64,000 nucleotides of DNA from Cyanobacteriota bacterium. GTDB taxonomy: Bacteria > Cyanobacteriota > Cyanobacteriia > CACIAM-69d. The position numbers were made by a program, and so were the translations under genes. Positions 33,885 to 43,538 of this stretch are shown in pieces (position 1 is the first letter of the stretch; the number at the start of each line of letters is the position of its first letter). Under the pieces are notes generated by a model. That model searched no databases. It saw only the letters and a program-made list of their open reading frames with translations, and was not told the origin of the DNA. The stretch spans positions 19,744-83,743 of the forward strand of contig JAKRSF010000011.1 of the NCBI GenBank assembly GCA_022402445.1. Direction: 5' to 3'.

Positions 33885-36491
33885 CTACGGCGGCGGCGTC
33901 AGGGCAGACTCCCCCTTGCGGATCAGGGCCGCATCCACCGCATCCAGAATGACATCAAACTTGAAATGGTCGATCGCGTGGAGGATCGCCGCCGCCATAT
34001 AGGGATCACTGCTGGCCACCTCATGGGCACAGGCCGCCACCGCCTCCGTCTCGCAGGTGAGGGCTGCCTGGTGGAGCCGTTCGAGCCAGGGGATTTCCAT
34101 GCGGGTCAGTTGATCCCCCTGGAGGATGCTTTCTGGATCGTTCAGGGGGGCCGGGGGGGGAGCGGGCGGTTGGGGGGGCGGAGCCACGGGGCGCGGCCCA
34201 AGCTGCCGGGTCAAACAATCAAAAAATTCACTGGCGCTGACGGGTTTCGCCAGGAAATCATCACAGCCAATGGCGAGGGCGCGCTCGCGATCGCTCTGGA
34301 ACACATACCCCGTCAAGGCCACAATCTTCACCCGCGATCGCCCCTCCTGGGCCTCCGCATCCCGAATGGCCGCCGTGGCATCAAACCCATCGAGCTGGGG
34401 CATCCCCAAATCCATAAAAATCAAATCCGGCCGCCAACTGCGCCACCGGGCGATCGCCTCCGCCCCGTCCGCCACTTCGCAAATTTCACAGGGCACCTGC
34501 CCCAGGAGCGCCAGGAGCAGTTGGCGATTGGTATCAATATCATCCGCCACCAGGATGCGCCATTGCGGTCCCTCCTGGGGCCACGCGGACGACACCAGGG
34601 GGGCCGCCGACGGTCGCGGCACCGGGGGCAGCGAAGCCGAAGACTGGGCGATCGCCGTCTGGGGCCGCAGGGGCAACTGCACCCGGAACGTACTGCCCTG
34701 GCCCGGTTGACTCGCGATCGCCAAACGCCCCTGCAACAGCTTCAGCAGCTCCTTCACGATCGCCAAGCCCAGCCCCGCCCCCTGCTGCGCCCCGTGCCAC
34801 GGATCCGCATTCACCCGCACAAAGGGCTGACAAACCTGCTCGCAGTCCGCCGGACTCAGGCCCGGTCCCGTGTCGGTGACGGCGAATTCCAGCCAAAAGG
34901 GTTCCGGTTCCTCCGTATCGGTTGCCCCCGGATCGGTTCCTTCCGGTTCAGGCGTCTCCCCGTCAGATATCTCCGGTTTAGGTGCCTCCAGATGGGTTGC
35001 TGCCGGTTCAGGGGTCTCCGATTCCGGTGCCTCCACCGCGATCGCCGCGCCCCCCCCTTGACCAGGGGCCGTGCAGGGCTGTGCCCGCAGGGAAACGGAG
35101 CCTTGGGAGGTATATTTCACCGCATTACTGGTGAGGTTGAGGAGCACCTGGCGCAGTTTATTGACATCCCCCACGGCCCCCTGGGGCAGGCTGGGATCGA
35201 TGTCGAGGGAGACCGTGAGGCCCTTCTGTTGGGCGTGGGCCTGTACCATCGCCAGCACCGTGCGCAACATGCCGTGGAGATCAAAGGGTTCCGCGATCGC
35301 CTCGACCCGCCCGGATTCGATTTTGGCCAGATCGAGGATATCCATGATCAACGTCAGCAGGTGTTCGCCGCTGTGGTTGATGATTTCCAACTGTTTGCGC
35401 TGGGGGGTGGGGATGGCCGGATCCGTGGCGAGGAGTTGCGCAAAGCCGATGATGGCATTGAGGGGGGTGCGCAGCTCGTGGCTCATGCTGGCGAGGAATT
35501 TGCTTTTGGCCTGGTTGGCCCGTTCCGCCTCGGCCTTGGCGACCATCAAATCGCGCACCAGGTTGGACTGCTGGATGGCGATCGCGATCTGGGCGGTGAG
35601 GCGATCGAGAATGCGGGCTTCGGGGCCAAGCCAAGCGGAATCCTGGTGGCAGTGGTGGGCGATCAGGATGCCCCAGAGGGTCCCCCGCTGGAGGATGGGC
35701 GCGCTCAGTTCCACCCGCACCCGCCATTGCTGCAACAGGTTGCGACGGGGCTCGTCCAATGACCCAAAGTCCGCCGCCGGGAGACGCCGTACCCCAGCGG
35801 TGGGGGTTTCTAGGGGAAGGCCCTGCCACCAATGGATGCCCCCCAGGGGCCAGTCCCCCTCGGGGCCAAGGGCGCTTTCGACCAGTTGATAGCCCCCCTG
35901 CTCGTAGCAGCGGACGATGAAGACGCGATCGGCCCCGAGGATGGTCTGCAAATCCCGCACCACTTCCCCCAAGACTTCGTGCAGGTCCATCGAGTGGTGG
36001 ATGCCCTGGACGAGTTTGCGGAGGATGCGTTCCTGGCGAGCCCGGTGCTGGGCGCGATCGCGCAGGCTCTTCAGCTCCAGTTGATTTTTGATCCGCGCCA
36101 GCAGTTCCGGCGGCTGAAAGGGTTTGGTGAGATAGTCCACCGCGCCGCTGTCGAAGGCTTCCACCAGCTTTGCCAGTTCGTGGCTGGCCGTGAGGAACAT
36201 GATGGGCACCTCCGCGAGGGTGGGGTCGCGTTTGAGGGTGCGGCACACGGCGAGGCCATCGAGGTCCGGCATCATCAAATCCAGCAGGATCAGATCGGGG
36301 CGGGCGCTCTTGGCCCGTTCAAGACCCTGGCGACCCCCCAGGGCGAAGGTGAGCCGGTAGCCGATGGGCTCTAGAAGTCCCCGCAGGACCTTGAGGTTGG
36401 TGGCGCTGTCGTCCACCAGGAGTAGCAGGAATTGCTCGGGGTTGGGTGAGCTGCTGTCGTCCTCCAGTTGCTCGTGCCAGGGTTCGTTCAC
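33885..36491 (-). CDS. Hybrid histidine kinase (REC-GAF-HisKA-HATPase-REC)
   Basis: An 868-residue soluble kinase. In order: a receiver (Asp71 in LLDLMMPD), a GAF domain (about residues 145-300), HisKA with His338 in SMSHELRTPLNAIIG, HATPase_c, a second receiver (Asp694 in FMDLGMPQ) and a C-terminal helical tail. A Pro/Glu-rich, roughly 60-residue insertion (EAPESETPEPAATHLEAPKP...) interrupts HATPase_c between the N box and DTGPGL, at the same place as the insertion in the kinase at 10253. The GAF domain lacks an obvious bilin-binding cysteine. Same direction as, and 119 bp downstream of, the next kinase gene; they may form one signalling unit. Confidence 0.87.
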   Translation of the reverse strand: MNEPWHEQLEDDSSSPNPEQFLLLLVDDSATNLKVLRGLLEPIGYRLTFALGGRQGLERAKSARPDLILLDLMMPDLDGLAVCRTLKRDPTLAEVPIMFLTASHELAKLVEAFDSGAVDYLTKPFQPPELLARIKNQLELKSLRDRAQHRARQERILRKLVQGIHHSMDLHEVLGEVVRDLQTILGADRVFIVRCYEQGGYQLVESALGPEGDWPLGGIHWWQGLPLETPTAGVRRLPAADFGSLDEPRRNLLQQWRVRVELSAPILQRGTLWGILIAHHCHQDSAWLGPEARILDRLTAQIAIAIQQSNLVRDLMVAKAEAERANQAKSKFLASMSHELRTPLNAIIGFAQLLATDPAIPTPQRKQLEIINHSGEHLLTLIMDILDLAKIESGRVEAIAEPFDLHGMLRTVLAMVQAHAQQKGLTVSLDIDPSLPQGAVGDVNKLRQVLLNLTSNAVKYTSQGSVSLRAQPCTAPGQGGGAAIAVEAPESETPEPAATHLEAPKPEISDGETPEPEGTDPGATDTEEPEPFWLEFAVTDTGPGLSPADCEQVCQPFVRVNADPWHGAQQGAGLGLAIVKELLKLLQGRLAIASQPGQGSTFRVQLPLRPQTAIAQSSASLPPVPRPSAAPLVSSAWPQEGPQWRILVADDIDTNRQLLLALLGQVPCEICEVADGAEAIARWRSWRPDLIFMDLGMPQLDGFDATAAIRDAEAQEGRSRVKIVALTGYVFQSDRERALAIGCDDFLAKPVSASEFFDCLTRQLGPRPVAPPPQPPAPPPAPLNDPESILQGDQLTRMEIPWLERLHQAALTCETEAVAACAHEVASSDPYMAAAILHAIDHFKFDVILDAVDAALIRKGESALTPPP

Positions 36492-36566
36492 GGTGCCTGC
36501 CCTCTTGGGATGGGGGTGGGGGTGGGGTGGGGCGATCGCGCGATCGCGAGTGGATCAATCGGTCAA

Positions 36567-36587
36567 CGGATAACGGATAACGGATAA
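36567..36587. repeat. Heptanucleotide tandem repeat (CGGATAA x3)
   Basis: Three exact copies of CGGATAA lie in the gap between two leftward kinase genes. Short heptamer tandem repeats (STRR) are a known class of intergenic repeat in cyanobacteria; this looks like a small example. Confidence 0.75.
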
Positions 36588-36610
36588 CAGAGATCGGATT
36601 CGGTTGCTGA

Positions 36611-39600
36611 CTATTTTGGCGGGTTTAGCGATGGGCTGACGGTTTTGCCGACTTCGGCGAGATCCGCGTCGGGGGGCGGAGCCTTGAGGGACTGGCGAAG
36701 CTGGTGCAGGAGGGTGGCGAAGGCGTCTACGGTTGCCGGGAGCCGATCCCAGGCAAAGTCCTCCAACTGCTGGGTGAGGGTGCGGCCATAGTGGATCAGG
36801 GGGGGGTAGGGGTAGCGATCGGCGAGGCGCTGGAGGTCTTGGGCAAAGGCTTCGAGATCCTGGAGGGCGAGGGTTTGGCGCAGGGGTTGCCAGGGGCCGT
36901 CCGCGAGCTGTTCGAGGGCGTCGGCGAGGGGGGCGATCGCCACGGCCGTGACCGCCGCACCGCCCTGGGTCTTTCCTACAGATTGCCCAGAAATGGCCGG
37001 TAATACCGGAGGGGCGGTCAAGATGGCGGGGGCAGCGGTGCCCTGGCCGTTGGTCCTTGCTGGGGGCTGCCCTGGGGGAAATAGCCGCGCGAGGGTTTCG
37101 GCCACCTGGGCGCGATGGACGGGCTTGAGGAGGAAGGCGTCGCAGAGGTTGACTAAAACGGTTTCTTCGCTGGCCTGGGAGGAGGCGGTGAGGATGGCGA
37201 TCGCGATGTGGCAGGTGGCGGGGTCTGCCTTGAGGCGTTCGGCGACCGTATGGCCATCGAGGCGGGGCATCCGCAGGTCCAGAAAAATCAAATCCGGGCG
37301 CAGTTTTAGGGCCAAATCTAGGGCCTCTTGGCCGTCCTGGGCAAGGAATAGGTGATGGTGGGTGCCGGCAAAGTAGCTCATCACCAGCTCCCGATTGGAG
37401 GCCACGTCATCGGCCACCAGGATCGAGAGGGGGGCAATGTGATTGAGATCGTTGGGGGTGTCCATGGGCGATCGCGCCCCCAAGACCCCCCCAGGGGCCA
37501 CCGGCACCACCCGCGCCGGGAAACGGAAGGTGAAGGTACTGCCCACCCCAATGGCGCTATCGAGGGTGACGGTGCCGCCCATCATCTGCACCAGCCGCTT
37601 GGAAATGGCTAGCCCTAGGCCGGTGCCGCCAAAGCGCCGGTTGCTCTGGCCCTGGCTCTGGGTGAACACGTCAAAAATGCGCTCCTGATCCTCTGGGGCG
37701 ATGCCGATGCCCGTGTCCGCGATCGCCAGCTCCAGCATCACCCCCTCCGAGGGCTCCCCTTGAGCGCCGCCATCATCCCCCGCCAGATCCGGCAGCGGCT
37801 CCGTCAGGGTGGACCAATGCACCGTCGTGCGCACCTCCCCCCGCTCCGTGAATTTGAGGGCATTGCCCAGGGTATTGAACAAAATCTGCCGCAGGCGCAC
37901 CTCATCGAGCACCAATACCGTGGGCAGGTCCGGCGCGATCGCCACCCGCAGCGCCAGCCCCCGTTCCGCCGCCCGCTGGCTAAACATATGCTTCACCTCC
38001 TGCACCAACTGCCGCAGATTCACCGGAGTCGCCTGCAACTCCAGCTTGCCCGCCTCAATTTTTGACAGATCCAAAATGTCATTAATCAACGCCAGCAGCG
38101 TCTTGCCCCCCGTATCAATCGCCTGCAAATACTGCTTTGGCACCGGATCTTGGATCAGGGGCTTGAGCAATTCCGTAAACCCCAGCACCGCATTCATCGG
38201 CGTGCGAATCTCGTGGCTCATGTTCGCCAAAAATTCACTCTTGGCCCGACTGGCCGCCTCCGCCGCCTTCGCCGCCGCCGCTAGACTGGCCTCCGCCTTC
38301 TTCGATTCCGTGATGTCCGTAATCGTCCCCACCGCCCGGTAGGGCACGCCGCTGGCATCGCGCAGACAGGTGGCCTTCGAGGCAATCCAGCGATAGTCCC
38401 CATCCCGATGGCGGAGCCGATAGACCCCCTGGAAAATTTCCGTGCGCCCCGCTAGGCACTCCTGAAACCGCTCATAGGTGGCCTCTAGATCGCCTGGGTG
38501 GACGCGATCGCTCCAGGTCTCCGTGGTACCGGGCAGGTCATTATTTTCGTAGCCCAAAATGCGCATCCAGGATGCGGAGTAGTAGACCGAATTGGTGACT
38601 AAATTCCAGTCCCAGATGCCATCATTCGTGCCCGATATCGCCAATTCATAGCGCTCTTCCCGGTTGCGTAGGGTGGCCTCGACCTGGCGGCGACGCTTGA
38701 TTTCCTGCTTGAGGGTGCGGTTGGTGCGCTCTAACTCCTGGGTCCGCTCCCGGACGCGGGTTTCTAGGGTGGCGTTGATGTGCTGGATTTCATCAAATTT
38801 ATCCCGTAGGGCCGTGGTCATGCCCTGGAAATTGTGGGTGAGGTGGTCCAGCTCCACCAGGCCGACGGGTTTGATCTGCACAATGGGCTGATCGCGCCCG
38901 AGGCGACGGGGCACATCCGCCGTGGCGGCGCTCAGGGCCACCAGGGGGGAGACCAGATAGCGGCTGAGCCAGTGGGCACCGGCGGCCCCCAGGGCCACCA
39001 AAAAGAGCATGGTGCCCATGTTCCGCAGGTAGGTGTGCTGGAGGCGATCGATGTACCTGTTGGGGGAGAATTTGATGAGGACGGTCCAGGTCAGTTGGGG
39101 GTGGAGGGGCTGTTCGCGGATGTAGCGGGAGGCGCGCCATGCGGCCATGGGGTTCAAGTCCTGGCGGGGCATCCACTGGTAATGGCCAGGGGGGGCGAGG
39201 GCTTTGATCCGACCGCTGGCGCGCCAGTTGTAGGGTTGGTAGAGGAGGAGGTCCGGGTCGCTGGTGGCGAGGGTGAGGCCGTGCCGATCCTGGAGGGTTA
39301 GTTTGACGGCGGCGGGCAGGGGGAGGGTTGTGAGCCACTGCTGGAGCCCCTGGAGGTCCACTTCGCCGTAGACCCAGCCCTTGAGGGTGGAGCCTTGGCC
39401 GAGGGCGGTGACCAGGTGGACATGCTGGGGGGGGCTGCCGGGGCTATCGCGGCGTTCTGAGGTCAGGTCGGAAAATTGGACAATGCCGGTGCGTTGGGCG
39501 AGGCTAAAGACGGGGTCGGAGGGATCAATCCGCTGGCCGAGGCGACTGCCAATGCGCGATCGCACGGACTCCCCTTGGCTTTCGGCCACAATGGTTCCGT

Positions 39601-40447
39601 CTGGCTCCAGGACGTAGAGTTCTAGGAGGTGGGGAATTTGCTGCCGCACATAGGCCAGGATGTCGTCGGCAATTAGGGGGCTGCCGTTGCCGTTAGCCTG
39701 CACCCGCGATCGCAGAAACTTAGACGTATCCACCGTCCGTTGATACCACTGGCGGAGTTCAGTTTGCGTAATTTCTCCGGCATAATTCAAACGATCCTGG
39801 ATATCCGGCTCAACGCGATTAAATAATTGCCGCCCCTGCACGACGGTAAGGCACAGCAGCGGCACCAAAATACAGGCTAAAAATAAGTTAAAAAGCCCCA
39901 CCTGTAGGGAACTCTGCCGCCGCCGGGAGGAATGCCCCAGACTCTGGAGCACATCCCACAGGAGCCCCGCCATCAGGGCATTAAAAATCCCATTGATGGA
40001 CTGCTTGAGGGTGACCACCACCGTCGCCAGCCAGGGCATCCCCAGGATGAAGTGATAGATCAACAGCACTAGGGGCAAGGCCCCGAGAACCCAATAAATT
40101 GTGTCGGCGAAGACTAGGCTATGGCGATCTTTCCTGATCCGAAATCCGACAAAAACCGCCTCTAGGGTAACAATCATCATGGCAAAGGGATGTCGCCATA
40201 GCACCCACGTATAGCTGCCAATGATGGTGGCGCTTAGGACACCAATGGACAGGCCATACCGTTGCAGGAGCAGGAGGGCAAAGGTGCTGCCAAAGATAAA
40301 GTCAATCCCAAAAAATAGGGGCAGATTCACATAGTTTCCCAGCAGTCCTAAGGCGATGCCCAGGAGAATGATTAGCCAATCTCGGTGCCCGGTGGGGATG
40401 GCGAATCGATCCGGTCTGATCGCGTCACGGAGTGCTTTAGAGAACAT
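36611..40447 (-). CDS. Large membrane hybrid histidine kinase (multi-TM, Cache-like, HAMP, PAS, HisKA, HATPase, REC)
   Basis: A 1278-residue kinase. The N-terminus holds about six membrane helices (residues 20-215), then an extracytoplasmic Cache-like sensor region, another helix, a HAMP-like linker (LVSPLVALSAATADV), a coiled coil, a PAS domain (YELAISGTNDGIWDWNLVTN), HisKA with His745 in NMSHEIRTPMN, HATPase_c (DTGIGI, GTGLGLAIS), a receiver with Asp1057 in FLDLRMPR, and a helical C-terminal tail that may be an Hpt-like or dimerisation region. The double sensory input, an integral multi-helix module plus a Cache-like module, is notable. Probably transcribed with the kinase at 33885. Confidence 0.87.
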   Translation of the reverse strand: MFSKALRDAIRPDRFAIPTGHRDWLIILLGIALGLLGNYVNLPLFFGIDFIFGSTFALLLLQRYGLSIGVLSATIIGSYTWVLWRHPFAMMIVTLEAVFVGFRIRKDRHSLVFADTIYWVLGALPLVLLIYHFILGMPWLATVVVTLKQSINGIFNALMAGLLWDVLQSLGHSSRRRQSSLQVGLFNLFLACILVPLLCLTVVQGRQLFNRVEPDIQDRLNYAGEITQTELRQWYQRTVDTSKFLRSRVQANGNGSPLIADDILAYVRQQIPHLLELYVLEPDGTIVAESQGESVRSRIGSRLGQRIDPSDPVFSLAQRTGIVQFSDLTSERRDSPGSPPQHVHLVTALGQGSTLKGWVYGEVDLQGLQQWLTTLPLPAAVKLTLQDRHGLTLATSDPDLLLYQPYNWRASGRIKALAPPGHYQWMPRQDLNPMAAWRASRYIREQPLHPQLTWTVLIKFSPNRYIDRLQHTYLRNMGTMLFLVALGAAGAHWLSRYLVSPLVALSAATADVPRRLGRDQPIVQIKPVGLVELDHLTHNFQGMTTALRDKFDEIQHINATLETRVRERTQELERTNRTLKQEIKRRRQVEATLRNREERYELAISGTNDGIWDWNLVTNSVYYSASWMRILGYENNDLPGTTETWSDRVHPGDLEATYERFQECLAGRTEIFQGVYRLRHRDGDYRWIASKATCLRDASGVPYRAVGTITDITESKKAEASLAAAAKAAEAASRAKSEFLANMSHEIRTPMNAVLGFTELLKPLIQDPVPKQYLQAIDTGGKTLLALINDILDLSKIEAGKLELQATPVNLRQLVQEVKHMFSQRAAERGLALRVAIAPDLPTVLVLDEVRLRQILFNTLGNALKFTERGEVRTTVHWSTLTEPLPDLAGDDGGAQGEPSEGVMLELAIADTGIGIAPEDQERIFDVFTQSQGQSNRRFGGTGLGLAISKRLVQMMGGTVTLDSAIGVGSTFTFRFPARVVPVAPGGVLGARSPMDTPNDLNHIAPLSILVADDVASNRELVMSYFAGTHHHLFLAQDGQEALDLALKLRPDLIFLDLRMPRLDGHTVAERLKADPATCHIAIAILTASSQASEETVLVNLCDAFLLKPVHRAQVAETLARLFPPGQPPARTNGQGTAAPAILTAPPVLPAISGQSVGKTQGGAAVTAVAIAPLADALEQLADGPWQPLRQTLALQDLEAFAQDLQRLADRYPYPPLIHYGRTLTQQLEDFAWDRLPATVDAFATLLHQLRQSLKAPPPDADLAEVGKTVSPSLNPPK

Positions 40448-40663
40448 GATGGCTGATCCTATCCACGGGCACGGTGGGGGCCGGTGGGGGTGAGGGGAGA
40501 GGGGGCGCGCGATCGCGCTTCTTTTTCTAGATTACGCGACGGGGTTCGGGGAATGGGGCGGCGGGTGGATCGCCCGGGGGTTTACAAGATGCCGTAGTCT
40601 GGGAAGACTTTCGGAAGTATGTGTTGAAAACCGGATGCCCGGTTGCGGGGGTTGGCCGTTGCC

Positions 40664-41644
40664 ATGGTTGTTTGTCCCTATCCCTTGTCGATCGCGCCGA
40701 TGATGGAGCGTACCGATCGCCACTATCGCTATTTCATGCGGCAACTGACCGGGCGGACGCTGCTGTATACGGAGATGGTGGTGTGTGCGGCGCTGCTCCA
40801 TGGCGATCGCGATCGCCTGCTGGGGTTTGATGCCCTCGAACACCCGATTGCGTTGCAGTTAGGGGGCGATGATCCGGCGACCCTGGCGGCCTGCGCGCGC
40901 ATTGCGGCGGATTGGGGCTATGACGAGGTGAATTTGAATGTGGGCTGTCCGAGCGATCGCGTGCGCGATGGGCAGTTTGGGGCATGTTTGATGGCGCAGC
41001 CGGAGCGGGTGGCGGCCTGCGTGGCGGCGATGCGGGAGGCGGTGTCGATTCCGGTGACGGTGAAACACCGCATTGGCATTGACGATCGCGATGCCTATGA
41101 GGATATGGCGGACTTTGTGAGAATTGTGGCGGCGGCGGGGTGCGATCGCTTCTCGGTCCATGCCCGCAAGGCGTGGCTCCAGGGCCTCAGCCCCAAGGAA
41201 AATCGCCAGGTGCCGCCCCTGCGCTACGGGGATGTCTATCGCCTGAAGGCGGAATTTCCTCACCTGGCGATCGAGATCAATGGCGGCATCACCACCCTAG
41301 AGGGGGCGCGCACCTGTCTAGGGCAAGGGGTGGATGCGGTGATGATTGGGCGGGCGGCCTACGATCGCCCCTACCTATTCAGTGCGGTGGATCAGGAGTG
41401 GTTTGGGGAGCCGACGCCGCCGCGATCGCGCCATGGGGCCGTGGAAGCCATGTATCCCTACGTGGAAGCGTGGCTGATGAAGGGGGGACGGCTCAATCAA
41501 ATCGCGCGCCATTTACTCAATTTATTCACGGATTGCCCCGGGAGCCGCGCCTGGAAACGCCACATCACCGAGCGGGCCACCCAACCGGGGGCGGGGGTGG
41601 AGGTGCTGCAAGAGGCCCTGGCCCTGGTGCCGCCGCTGCCGTAG
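40664..41644 (+). CDS. dusA: tRNA-dihydrouridine synthase A
   Basis: A 326-residue FMN enzyme that reduces uridines in the D-loop of tRNA. Family signatures: SIAPMMERTDRHYRYFMRQL, TEMVVCAALLHGD, NLNVGCPSDRV with the catalytic Cys, RKAWLQGLSPKENR (DusA-specific), and NGGITTLEGA with GRAAYDRPYL. ATG at 40664 is preferred over the upstream in-frame TTG at 40643, which would add only seven residues. It diverges from the large kinase gene (216-bp gap) and converges on the protelomerase-like gene with a 61-bp gap holding a GTAGGGGTTGGG element. Confidence 0.94.
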   Translation: MVVCPYPLSIAPMMERTDRHYRYFMRQLTGRTLLYTEMVVCAALLHGDRDRLLGFDALEHPIALQLGGDDPATLAACARIAADWGYDEVNLNVGCPSDRVRDGQFGACLMAQPERVAACVAAMREAVSIPVTVKHRIGIDDRDAYEDMADFVRIVAAAGCDRFSVHARKAWLQGLSPKENRQVPPLRYGDVYRLKAEFPHLAIEINGGITTLEGARTCLGQGVDAVMIGRAAYDRPYLFSAVDQEWFGEPTPPRSRHGAVEAMYPYVEAWLMKGGRLNQIARHLLNLFTDCPGSRAWKRHITERATQPGAGVEVLQEALALVPPLP

Positions 41645-41672
41645 GGGTTGGGTCTTCCAATCTGCCCCCCCG
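41641..41672. repeat. Copy of the dispersed GTAGGGG element
   Basis: GTAGGGGTTGGGTCTTCC followed by a C-rich end lies in the convergent gap between dusA and the protelomerase-like gene. The same family occurs at 855-956 (opposite orientation, duplicated), 32865-32890 and 63931-63951. Confidence 0.6.
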
Positions 41673-41705
41673 CGATCGCATCGCCCTGCATCTAGGCTCG
41701 TGTGT

Positions 41706-43538
41706 TTATGTGAGATTGTCCAGGGTTTCCACCAGGGGCCATACGTCGGCGCGGATCTGGGCGGCGAGGCCCTGCTTGCGGTGGGTGCGGTTGTAGTAGG
41801 TTGGCTGGTCGATGCCGTGGCGGCGGTGGTGATCGTCGATCCAGTCGGCGCGATCGCGGAGCCATTGGGACACGAGGCTTGGGGCGATGGTGCAGGGCAT
41901 CAGATCGCGGATGGCGCGCCCATTGATGGCCCATTTGCGATCGCTTTGGTCATTCCAGGCCATGATCGCCCGGACGCAGCGATCGATGCGGGCTTGGCTG
42001 GCGGCGTGGGTGCGCGACAGTTTGTGGTCCCCGAGGCCGAAAAGTTGCCGGTGATCCTGGGGGCGATCGGCGGCGATCGGGGCCGGGGACGCTTTCGGGG
42101 GCGCTGCCGTTGGGGGGGCGGATTTGGGGGCGCTGGCCTCTGGGGTGACGCGATCGGCGGCGGGGACTAGGGCGGCGATCGCGCGCTGGAGGTCGGTCAA
42201 CTGCTGGGTGAGGGCGGCGATCGCGGCGGCATTGTGGGCGACCTGCTCCGCGAGGGCCGTCGTTGCCGCTGCGGGGGCCATGGGCTCAGGCTCAGGCTTG
42301 GGTTCAGGCTTGGGTTCAAGGTCCGCCTCGGCGGGGTGATGGGTTTGATAGAACGCCACCAGCCGCGCGATCGCCGCCGATTCCTCACACTGCCAAATCT
42401 CACATTGCCGCCGCAGCCAGCTATGGTCCGCCGCCGCGATCGCCACCTGCACCGTTGCCGGTTCCTGCGGCGCGATCGCCCTTGGCTCCGCCGCCGCGAT
42501 CGGCCAATGGGGCACCGGACCCGCCACCTGATAGTCCGTATAGCCCAGGGTGGTGAGCAGGTGCAGCAGGTCGCGATCGCTCGGCGTTTCCTCCTCCACA
42601 AAATGGCCCAACTGCCGCGCCGCATAGAGCATCGCCTCCCCTGGCGACGCCTCCGGGCAGTCCCGCTGCACCACCAGCACCGCATAGGCCGCCCGCAGTC
42701 CCTGGCAGTTCACCCGCGATCGCGGTCCCGCCTGCCGGGGCGCTAAAACTTCACTAAAATGATTTCGCACCGCCCGATTAATGGACGCATTGCAGCGGCG
42801 ATCGACGGCCCCATTATCGTCCCCGCACTCCGCCAGCACCTTGGCCACCGTCGGGGCCGCCCGCAGCCGCTCCACCGCCGCCACCACCCGCTCCGCCGGA
42901 AGCAATGGCGCGATCGTCAGCCGGGGAGTTTGGCCCCGTTTTTTCGCCTGCCCGATGAACTGGAGGCGATCGCCCCGACTCACTTTAAATTGCCCCCTAG
43001 CGATCACTTCCACCGGCCGCCGCCCCGTCGCCGCCACCAGGGCCGCCGCAATTTCAGACCAGCGGGTGGCATCCAGCAGCCGATCCGCTACGGTTAGATA
43101 TTGCAGTGGATCAATGGGATACTTATGGTGCTGGGGTGTGAGTCGATCAAGAACGCGGGTGGTGCCATTGCGGCGATCCCATTCCTCCGGCGTTAGGCCA
43201 ATCCACCGCAGGGCGCGATGCTGTAGCTTCGTACCGATGGTCTGACCGGTGGCGTCGTGGCGATCGACGAGTTCGGCGTTTTTGCCTGCGCTTAGGAGCA
43301 GAGTCCGTAGGTTTTTGTAATACCCTGCGCTGCTCAGTTTTGTGCCCAGGGTGTCGATGTTGGGATAGGTTTGCCGGAGCCATTGCCCTTCCGGTTGGGC
43401 GATCGCGTCGATGGCGTCAAAATCCATCAACGGCGCGATCGCTTCCACAAATAGTCTGGCGCGGGCCTTGAGGGAGCGGCACTGCTGGGCAGCGGCGTAG
43501 GTTTGGCGGGCGATCGCGAGGGATGCATCCGGGCTCAT
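41706..43538 (-). CDS. Telomere-resolvase (protelomerase)-like tyrosine recombinase
   Basis: A 610-residue protein resembling the TelK/ResT hairpin telomere resolvases, relatives of tyrosine recombinases that cut and reseal inverted-repeat DNA into covalently closed ends. Supporting residues: Arg173-Arg174 in ATGRRPVEVIARG, Lys199-Lys200 in GQAKKRG, Arg282 in NCQGLRAAYA, His312 in QLGHF, and a nucleophile candidate Tyr333 or Tyr336 in LGYTDYQV. The preceding HHKYPIDPLQYLTVADRLL is the family pattern. After about residue 350 come a Pro/Glu-rich linker, a short coiled coil and a C-terminal domain (NGRAIRDLMPCTIAPSLVSQWLRD) that looks DNA-binding. ATG at 43538 begins the conserved part; an upstream in-frame start at 43571 exists. 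Such genes occur in several cyanobacteria, where their substrates are mostly unknown. An alternative is a conventional tyrosine recombinase. Confidence 0.72.
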   Translation of the reverse strand: MSPDASLAIARQTYAAAQQCRSLKARARLFVEAIAPLMDFDAIDAIAQPEGQWLRQTYPNIDTLGTKLSSAGYYKNLRTLLLSAGKNAELVDRHDATGQTIGTKLQHRALRWIGLTPEEWDRRNGTTRVLDRLTPQHHKYPIDPLQYLTVADRLLDATRWSEIAAALVAATGRRPVEVIARGQFKVSRGDRLQFIGQAKKRGQTPRLTIAPLLPAERVVAAVERLRAAPTVAKVLAECGDDNGAVDRRCNASINRAVRNHFSEVLAPRQAGPRSRVNCQGLRAAYAVLVVQRDCPEASPGEAMLYAARQLGHFVEEETPSDRDLLHLLTTLGYTDYQVAGPVPHWPIAAAEPRAIAPQEPATVQVAIAAADHSWLRRQCEIWQCEESAAIARLVAFYQTHHPAEADLEPKPEPKPEPEPMAPAAATTALAEQVAHNAAAIAALTQQLTDLQRAIAALVPAADRVTPEASAPKSAPPTAAPPKASPAPIAADRPQDHRQLFGLGDHKLSRTHAASQARIDRCVRAIMAWNDQSDRKWAINGRAIRDLMPCTIAPSLVSQWLRDRADWIDDHHRRHGIDQPTYYNRTHRKQGLAAQIRADVWPLVETLDNLT

